A DNA stretch of 64,000 nt from Endomychus coccineus (lineage: Eukaryota; Arthropoda; Insecta; Coleoptera; Endomychidae): contig OY294070.1 of NCBI GenBank assembly GCA_958510875.1, forward strand, positions 18,343,631-18,407,630, in the 5' to 3' direction. Under the pieces are notes generated by a model. It was not told the origin of the DNA and ran no database searches. It saw only the letters and a list, made by a program, of their open reading frames with translations. A program made the translations under genes and the position numbers. Shown piece by piece: positions 56,176 through 64,000 of this stretch (within the stretch, counting starts at the first letter, position 1; each line of letters opens with the position of its first letter).

Positions 56176-59100
56176 ATGCATAAGTACATGCTCAATATTG
56201 ATACATTCCAACACTGCAGCACCCACGGAACTTCTCCTGGTAGCCATAGCCGATATCACAGCCCATTTATTGGACTTCGGGTCATATTGTTCCACAGAAT
56301 TCAAACTGGAGGAACCGTCATTACCACCCAGAGCGTATATGTGGCCTCCTGTAGCTACTACTTCATGTGTGGATCTGGATCAAGAAATGATATGCTTTAT
56401 TATACCAATCAGTCAGTTTGTAGATATACTTTCAAAAGAATTTAAAAATAACTATTACTCCGTTGAATATTAGGTACTACGTTGATTGCAAGATCGAAAA
56501 TAACCATACCCCTTCAATATCTAGATGAAGAATTCTATTGTCACCCTTACATATGTGATATGAAATTTTATCAACATTGTAAAATAAAACATGCATTACT
56601 ACGTTGATATTATTTTTATTTGTAACCTCCGTTACTCGAGTTTCAGCGTCATTACGTCATATTCAGACGGTATTCAAATAAAAGATTAATACTCATCGCT
56701 AGCAAAGAACTACTGTGGTCGGTCATTCATGAGGAGGACTATTACTATCAGTGGCGGCTCCTTGAAGGAGGCTAAGGAGGCTCAGCCTCCTCACCAATTT
56801 ATCTTGTAGATCATTCATTTTATTTCCTGTTTCTCTGATAATTTTTCAAATTTTACAATTTATTTCTCGTTCTCAGAAGCTATTTTTAATCTGGCAACAG
56901 TGCCCTGAGGCTGGACTCTGTATATATTTTAAACCTTAAACAGTAAACACCTGTTCCTCATCACAGTTGCCGTTTTTCCGCCCAGTTCAATTGCTAAACA
57001 CCGTAGAACATAGATAAAATGGCAACACTCTCAGTAGGCTAGCCTGCCGCCGGCAAAGAGTTCTCTCTTTAGCCGCCGGCCTTTCAGCTCACTGCTCAGT
57101 ACGCTCAGTGGTATGGAATGCGACACATACGTGTTGCGTCGGTGTTTGTTTTGTGACGCCACGCGAAGTAAGGTTAGATTAGAATTTGTCTGTTAGGTAA
57201 ATTATTGAAATTCAAAATGAGTGCGTGATTCAGTTGCTGACTTTTTAGAAAATCCATTTAGTGGATTATTAGTGTTCTTTAAAAATAAACGGTCTTTACC
57301 GGATTTGAAAGGATTAGTTAGTGATTTCAGGTAAATATCAAAATCGATCGTTTAATACTAACAATTATAAAATACATTTATGGTAAACGGGATCTGCGTA
57401 ATGGCGGGACAGTTGAACGGTCTTCAAACAAAAATAAAATCAGTTTCGCCTCTTGCTATTTTCACCCATTGTTACGCTCACAACATGAATTTGGTTTAAA
57501 GTAATGCAAGTAGTTCCATTAAGGAAGTTAGAACTTCTTTTCTAACTTATCGTCATTTTCAAATTTTTTCAGCAAGTCCACCAAACGAACTGAAGTTTTA
57601 AATAACATAGTAGAAAACAGAATTCCCTGTAATGCTTCAGCTCGATGGAATTTTACATCACGTGCAGTGTTTACCATCCACAAAAATAAAGACAAATTAA
57701 TTGAAACATTTGATTTTATATTAAACAGTGATGACTTTTTAACAGATCAGGTTTCATTAAATTCTGCTGTTGGTTTAAAATCTTATTTAGAAAATGAAGA
57801 ATTTTTGTTTCTTCTTGATACTTTTGAATTAATATTTCAACAAACTGATCTTATTTTTCAAATTTTACAACATAAATTCACTGATATAATTTATTCAAGA
57901 GATCGTTTGAAACATCTCATTGATAAAATTTCAAGTTTCCGTAGTACAGAATTTCATTTTAATATTTTATTTGAAAATTTTCCAACTGATGAGGCTCCTC
58001 CCGCGAAAAGGAGGAAAACATATAATTTGGTAGACAAGAAAATACATTATAAAAACAACTTTTTCATGAAATTTTAGATACTATTAAGAGGTCAAATTGA
58101 GATTCGATTTTCCGATTTACATGAATTGAAGTTTTTCGACTTGACGAATAGAAGATTTTTCGAATCTTTTTTAAAAGAGTTTCCCAATACACTTTAAGAT
58201 AACTTAGTTCTAAAATATAAATTTTTTGATAAAATAGCACGGCACAATGAATTATGCGTTATATACTCGGATAAAGATATTTTAGGCCAGTATGACAGTC
58301 ACGCCGATATGATAAAATATATGATAGACAATGATTTGCAACAAGTTTTACCACAGTTTTATAGTTTACTGACTGTCAAACAAATTAGTTACTTTGTTTG
58401 ACAGTCACCATTCCTGTCACGTCGGCATCGGTGGAGAGATCATTTTCTACTCTCAAACGAATCAAAACTTACATGCGAAATACAGTGGACCAAAATCGTT
58501 TATACAATGTTAGTTTAAAATCTATTGAAAAAGATTTAGTAAAACACTTAAAACATAATGATACATTTTATGATAATATTATTGATCATTTTTCGCAAAC
58601 TAAAGACTTTAGGATATAAAAAAGTTAATAAAATTAATAAAAAAAACTGAATATGAAAAATTTCAAAAAAAAGAAAAAATATTAAGAATCCGAATAAAAT
58701 AAAAAACAAATAACGAACAAAAAAAATGTTTTGCCAAGAGAAACTCTATACCTCCACATTGGTTCTTGCTGGGCAACAATTAATTTTGTCACTGAAGTAG
58801 CCGGTCGCTGCGCAAAGGTTAAATTAATTGGCTGAAGAGTATATTTTTACAAAAACATTTTATGTCCAGCCTCCTCTCTTGAAAAGTTCACGAGCCGCCA
58901 CGGTTAATATAGGATTACATGGTGGGTAGCAGAGATAGCAGAGAGTAAAGCAAATCAGCACAATAATTCGTGGAATAAATACATTACATAGCTTTAAATA
59001 ATTATGAATATATTATGTATGTTTGATCATTGAGAAGTAGAGTATTGTTTTTCTTTTTTTAATTTGCAAAGATTCCAGCAAGTTTAGTTTCGAGCCTTTA

Positions 59101-62100
59101 TCAGGTATATCTTCCTATACCTAGCTACCTCCAAAATAACAAACAGGATACCTGCTTCCCTACGTAACACATTTATGGCAGAAATCTATTGAAAAACATG
59201 GGGAATTTCTTGTTGTAGCATTGGATATCTCCAAAGTTTTGACCAAGTCTGGCTCCAACGTTTTCTTCCATCATCTGGTTTACCTTCTCAACTTTGTCGC
59301 TTACTATCGAGTTTTCTCTCAGATAGATCACTCCATGTGGTGGTTGACGGAGTATCCTACAATGCCTATCAACGCTGGTGTTCCACAATGACCGGTCTTG
59401 GCACCAACTTTGTTTCTGATCTATATCAATGATCTGCTGGAAATGACCACCTTTCCCGTCTACAGCTTTGCAGATGATGATACACTTCTGAATGCTTTCT
59501 CATCTAGAGCCCTTATACCATCCAATGAAGCCAGAGGAGCGAGATAGAGACAGGTTGACGCAATTAAAGCAGATCTGGCAATTATTTTGAAATGGGGATC
59601 TGATAATTATATTTTGTAACTCATGAAGCTTTAATAAAATTAAGTATGAATGCTCAATCATGTATTTTATTCCTATTTTATGTATTAAGTACCATATAAC
59701 TCAAAGAGGAATTAAGTGCCATATTGTCGAATTTAACGTTCTGTAATTTATCTAGGTATTTAGGATGGATTAAAATTTCAAAAACCTGTTTGTTTCTCTC
59801 CCTCCCAGACTCCTTAATAAATCTGATCCTCTATCAATGGTTCGATAAACGTAGTGATATTCAACAAAGTAATTGTATTTTGAAAAGTTTAGAATGAAAT
59901 AAAACGAAGTTACGTATAACTCAATTCAATTCTTTTTTAGTTACCTTCTGTTGTGCATGGATGTGATAGGTTCCCAGGCATTCCTCCTAACATTGAATCT
60001 TTCCCCACTGGACATACACATCGTGCCATCATTCCCTGTTGAGACAAAAGAACAATCTTTATCATCTGCAAAATGACATGAATGACATAGAATCTGCTGT
60101 ACAGCAGAATTCAATCGGACTCAAAAAGTAAGTAAGGAAGGCCAACACTGTGACCTCTTGGAGGAGGCGGTCAAGAAGACACCTTCTCTAGGTACCGACA
60201 AACAAACAACGTCGCAACTCATTACGGCTTCAAAAGATTCTTTGAGCTACCAACCGTCTGCGAGCCATGAATGAAGAGATACCTCCTACCTCGATCTAGA
60301 ATCCAGAATCTATCAAGGATTTGATGTGAAATCATAATCCCACCAAAAACATTCTGTAAAAAACTAGCCAAGTCTCGATGGAGCTGCTTGTTTATCTCTA
60401 AAAAGTAATGAAATCTAGACAAAGTCGTGCCAAGTCTAAGGTTCCTTACTGCGATTTCTTTATTATTATAGTTAATGTTGTGTGACTTGGCCGTTGAACA
60501 TTCTTTATACGTTAGTGGGTACAAGTCAATTTTGTTTACACGTAATGTTATCTGTTGTAACTACCTATGTTTGTTAAGCGAGATAATAGCCCATACTGGT
60601 ATTGGTAATTGGACGCTAGTGTCTCATTTTAGGCTGTTGTTGATTGTGCAACACATGCATTCAGCATTGACAATGCTGACTTCTGCTCTCTTCTTTTTGG
60701 AGCGTCAAATCGACCACCGATCTAACATGAAATAGACGTACAGACAGACTTCTATCAATGATTAGAAGTCCGTCTGTACTGGATATAATTTTTTATACTG
60801 TTTGTTTCAGGTTCACCTACACATGAGTATTATTGAAATACGCAGCTTTATCAAGCCTACAATTGACTGGTTATTGAATCAACGTTTTCCAAGTGGCAAT
60901 TTTCCATCGTCAATGGGTAGCGGTTCTGGCAACAGATTGGTGCAATGGTGTCATGGAGCACCTGGTTTTGTACCCTTGTGTACCCTTCAACGGCCAAGTC
61001 ACACAACATTAACTATAATAATAAAGAAATCGCAGTAAGGATTTCATTACTTCTTAGAGATAAACAAGCAGCTCCATCGAGACTTGGCTAGTTTTTTACA
61101 GAATGTTTTTGGTAGGATTTCACTTCTTCTTGTAGAAACGTGGGCATATTGATTTATTTCATTAGATTTTCTTATTTGACACATTTTTTTCTTTTTAGGA
61201 GTAGTTTTTTCATTATTACAAATCTTTTTTTCCGGTTCTGATTCTTGTACAGTAGCAACAGTTTTTCGTATTGCCCATTCGCGTTCATTATTTATTCTTT
61301 TAGACGGTTTAGACGGTTTAATTTCTGAAAGATCGGCGCGGTATTTACGGCTAAGCCGGTTGTATTCGGTGATCGCTGAAGCTTGAGCTTTTATACTCTT
61401 GAAGTCAACATTTATGAGGTGCACCCCATGAAGATTGGTTAATCGTGAAAGCGCCACGTGGGCTTGGCCACAAGAGAATATGGAGGTGCCAATGTCCATG
61501 AGGGCATTTTTTAAACTTAGACCTTGGCTCTTGTGAATTGTTAGGGCATACCCCACACAGATTGGGAATTGTTCTATGTACACGTATGCCCGGGGTATGA
61601 TCTCAAATTTTGACTTAATAGGCAATAATTCGTGAATCAAATTCACGGCATTCTTTTATGTACCAATAGTAGAAGGGGGCATTACCATATCTCTAATACA
61701 GCTGAGACAAGCTGAGGGTTCTTCATCAGATACATCAGACCTTCGATTTTTGACATCAAATGAAGAGGCAAATAAAGTTGAATATTTTTTGTAAAGGCGG
61801 TATGTCGATCTTTAATAGTTTGGTTGGGCTCTTGTGTTTTCAAATAAGGGTCACCAGGTACTCCATCCAGATCTTCGATTATCCTAGTTTTTATAGTTTT
61901 CCCTTTATGTGGCCATTAAACCCTAACTCTGTACCAAATTTCAGCTCTCTGAGTTTATGGGAAGTACTAGTTCTATTCTGATGATCATGAGTGAGTGAGT
62001 GAATGAGTGTCATAAATGCGAAACTTTGCTTTCGCTTAACTTCGGAACTAAATGACCTACAGACTTGAAATTTTTTATTTCAAGTATGTGATTTTATAGC

Positions 62101-63397
62101 TTACTGGATGACGAATTTCTGCGTTCTGGTCTTATCCAGAGGTTCTCAAATAGGGGCCTGAAAATGCGGCGAAATGATTCCAGTAAAGGATGGTACGGCA
62201 GTGTTTGCTTCGCGCTCGACTTGGCGGGGGCACTGCCGTGCCCCCCGATCCTTTTGAAGATGTACCAGATCGAATCTTCAATTGTCATTCTGAGTTTTTT
62301 TTAATACAAAGAGAACACGGTTTTCTTAACAATAACAGAAGTGCTCATAACAGATGGTATAGAAGAGAACATGACAAATTTCATCTTTTAAAGCACTGTA
62401 ATTGAATAGTAAGGTATACATGAAATAACTTATGTAGAATACCTCTCTCATGGGTATCTGGAATGTTTTTAAGAACATCGTCTATGGTTTGCCGATGTCA
62501 TAGTGATCCTGGAGAAGACAAAAGAAGTATTGACAAGAAGATGTCAGTATAGCTTCAAAAAGAGTGGGCATAGAAATTACCTCTGATAAAACGAAAGTGG
62601 TGTGGGTATTATTAGAAGAATATCGATATTAAGATAGAATTGAGTCGGACATCTGGCTAGAGGAGAATAAATATAAACCTCAATTGAGATGGAGTAATTA
62701 GATTGAAAAAACAGCAGCTTTAAACGTGTATCGAGTGGTAGGAAATCGAAAAAAAAACATGAGGGAGGCTAATATTCAATGGATAGAAGACTAAAGTGTC
62801 TATAGATTCAAGTCAGGCATTTTCGCATATTCGTGGGGTCGGGTCCGAGTTTATAGAAGACGGCTAAAAAAGATGAAGAAGAAGTAGGATGTCATGAGTA
62901 ACATATCAATAATAACTGAACACTAAGTGTAATTCACCTCCTATGCAGTATAGATGTCCATCCAGAGCAGCCACTCCACAACTACTCCTCCTTGAAGACA
63001 TCGATGGAATAGGCGACCAATGGCCTTCCCTTGGATCAAATCTGTGAACATAGCAATTTATGATTCTGTAGCTATTTGGCATAATAAACAATAGACCTAC
63101 CTTTCAACGGAAGCTTGATAATTTGTTGAATCAAATCCACCTAACGCATATACGCAGTTCTCTGAAATTATTTCAAATGGTTACACATATGAATTCATCC
63201 AACTCCAGGAATGATAACATAATAACGATAAAAACACTAACCAACAACAGCTATCCTGCAGTATCTTCGCCTGGTGTTCATTGCGGGACAACTACACCAA
63301 ACTCCAGTAAGAGGGTCGAAACGTTCCATAGAGCTGAGACAAGAAGCGCCATCGTAGCCTCCACACACGTAGATTAGGCCATCGAACGAGCATATAC
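56161..63397 (-). CDS. KLHL17: KLHL17-type kelch-repeat protein, 3' part (5 exons)
   Basis: Exons (minus): 63397-63242, 63161-63101, 63041-62938, 60035-59945, 56374-56161 (stop 56163-56161). Phases are consistent, giving about 208 residues. Kelch blades are visible: LIYVCGGYDGASCLSSMERF with NTRRRY; VYALGGFDSTNYQASVERFD with SSRRSSCGVAALDG; YCIGGNDGTMCMSSGERF with HNRRSTHEV; IYALGGNDGSSSLNSVEQYD with ATRRSSVGAAVLE. The order, including GGNDGSSSLNS near the C-terminus, matches human KLHL17 (actinfilin) best among the kelch proteins I recall. KLHL17 is a CUL3 ubiquitin-ligase adaptor at actin and synapses. The BTB and BACK domains are not in the window. Introns of 3.6 and 2.9 kb are filled with a hAT, a LINE and a Helitron. 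A possible poly(A) signal lies at 56001-55996 (minus). The gene could also be annotated KLHL20-like or diablo-like in insects. Confidence 0.87.
56749..58902 (+). mobile_element. hAT element, internally deleted, ZMYM1-like transposase
   Basis: The ends CAGTGGCGGCTC and GAGCCGCCACG are typical hAT termini; the flanks ATTACTAT and GTTAATAT fit a decayed 8-bp duplication. Coding remnants: VADFLENPFSGLLVFFKNKR (57228-57330, ending at a donor-like AG|GTAAAT), then 57600-58077 (ENRIPCNASARWNFTSRAVF, IHKNKDKLIETFDFIL, DEAPPAKRRKTY), then the dimerisation domain at 58398 (VTSASVERSFSTLKRIKTYM). The catalytic Asp regions are missing, so the copy is non-autonomous. It lies in the last KLHL17 intron. Confidence 0.9.
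59150..59640 (+). pseudogene. LINE RT fragment, same family as 19555
   Basis: The plus strand reads LLNFVAYYRVFSQIDHSMWW, a NAGVP.. block, FVSDLYQ and a YSFADDDTL-like core in several frames, plus the same tail (ACCATCCAATGAAGCC, GGAGCGAGATAGAGACAG). Confidence 0.8.
60342..62250 (-). mobile_element. Helitron: helicase C-terminal part, hairpin end and foldback end
   Basis: The 199-codon minus frame 61646-61047 carries PIF1-type helicase motifs (FPICVGYALTIHKSQGLSLK, then FSCGQAHVALSRLTNLHGVH). It is followed by a Lys/Glu-rich linker and the tail HVSTRRSEILPKTFCKKL shared with 29762. Upstream on the same strand (61860-61810) is GVPGDPYLKTQEPNQTIKDR. Beyond lies a GAGT microsatellite (61990) and the hairpin GGGGGCACTGCCGTGCCCCC near 62228. 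A foldback with the same arms as 29285-29834 forms the other end (60342-61115). Rep/HUH is absent here. Confidence 0.75.
62260..62930. other. KLHL17 intron sequence, no feature supported
   Basis: A plus-strand open stretch (62245-62405; LIQREHGFLNNNRSAHNRWY) looks protein-like but matches no family I can name. The rest is AT-rich. Confidence 0.35.
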
Positions 63398-63499
63398 CTT
63401 GAATTCAATATGATTATTACAATTTTCCTTCATATCACATAATAAGGTGGTTACTAATCAGGGCTTATATTCCGCGTTTCTCTCCTAAAGTTCAATCTC

Positions 63500-63960
63500 A
63501 AACACGTTTACAGTCTAGGCTAGGAGGTAGAGCGGGACTTGGTGACAACATGTCACTATGGTTTATCGTTACAGGACGATTCAATAAACAATTCATCTCA
63601 CAGGTCGAATCTTCCATCCTGAGGAGTTTTCACGATACAACCTCCTAAAATTTTCATATGCCATCATTTTTATCCACGCCATTTTTTTTTGGATGGCCAG
63701 GTTTAATGGGAGCAAAAATGGATTGCGTGACAACGCTTCCAGACATGGTGGAAAATCATCAAAAGTTAGCGGGGGCTTCCCCTAACTTTTGTAAAGTTCT
63801 AGCAATCTATCAGTCAATGTGATACATTGTTTGATTTCTAGTGGGACATCTATTCATGGATGGCGTGAGATATTTTGTTTTTTTACACGTTGTAGGCCGG
63901 TTATGACTACCTTTAGAAGAGATCCCTCAGTAACGTTGCTAACTTGCCCGTTCCACTGAT
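63500..63960. repeat. Dispersed repeat shared with 35190-35850
   Basis: Contains CACTATGGTTTATCGTTACA, CAATTCATCTCACAGGTCGA and GGGACATCTATTCATGGATG, with modules arranged differently from the copy at 35 kb. Confidence 0.6.
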
Positions 63961-64000
63961 GAGCTCTATGAGGAGAGCGAAACAGCTGTCTGGAACTATA

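Noticed and set aside
62190..62405. Plus-strand ORF over the Helitron hairpin and beyond
   Set aside because: Its first third is the non-coding hairpin end; the remainder looks protein-like but I cannot match it to any family.
1..64000. CRISPR arrays, operons, bacterial promoters, riboswitches, rRNA or tRNA genes
   Set aside because: No direct-repeat/spacer array, no cloverleaf with A/B boxes and no rRNA similarity was noticed; spliced genes and insect transposons show this is eukaryotic DNA. A tRNAscan run would be the decisive check for tRNAs.

Overview
The window is animal nuclear DNA and most likely from an insect. It is AT-rich, its genes are split by GT-AG introns, and it is crowded with Penelope, jockey/R1/I-type LINE, gypsy, mariner, hAT and Helitron remnants. 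A beetle is possible, but the sequence alone does not settle the order. It holds one scaffold gap (200 N).

Three host genes can be reconstructed exon by exon. (1) RNF207-type RING/B-box/coiled-coil protein, minus strand, 41617 down to 26798, 12 exons, 848 codons, frame consistent throughout. (2) Prohibitin-2 (Phb2), plus strand, 43314 to 49118 (299 aa) or to 52982 through an alternative last exon (329 aa). One Phb2 intron is a textbook AT-AC minor-spliceosome (U12) intron. (3) The 3' half of a KLHL17-type kelch protein, minus strand, 63397 down to 56161, five exons; its BTB/BACK part would lie beyond the right edge. RNF207 and Phb2 are divergent, with about 1.7 kb between start codons. That spacer carries a hAT-type MITE and a 180-bp palindrome.

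Layout. 0-10 kb: transposon graveyard, including a nested stack in which a gypsy pol fragment is split by a 2.3-kb mariner with about 600-bp inverted repeats and by a 1.3-kb solo LTR. 10-16 kb: Penelope-like element (PLE) copies carrying other insertions. 13.5-15 kb: one or two weak candidate host exons. 16-26 kb: repeats, a mariner remnant with a 397-bp tandem duplication, a LINE, and large palindromes. 26-42 kb: RNF207 with TE-filled introns. 42-53 kb: Phb2, whose two long introns hold LINEs, PLEs and tandem repeats. 53-64 kb: MITE, gap, and KLHL17 with an internally deleted hAT, a LINE and a Helitron in its introns.

The most unusual signals are these. There is a set of hammerhead-ribozyme-like motifs of several sequence types, most of them with a self-complementary helix III; one sits sense-oriented in a 137-bp RNF207 intron that appears to consist almost wholly of a PLE terminus. 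A roughly 20-bp motif (GGTCGCTGAwCACGATTCC) recurs 11 times inside otherwise different repeats. Phb2 has an AT-AC intron and an alternative C-terminus. No CRISPR, operon, rRNA or convincing tRNA was seen.
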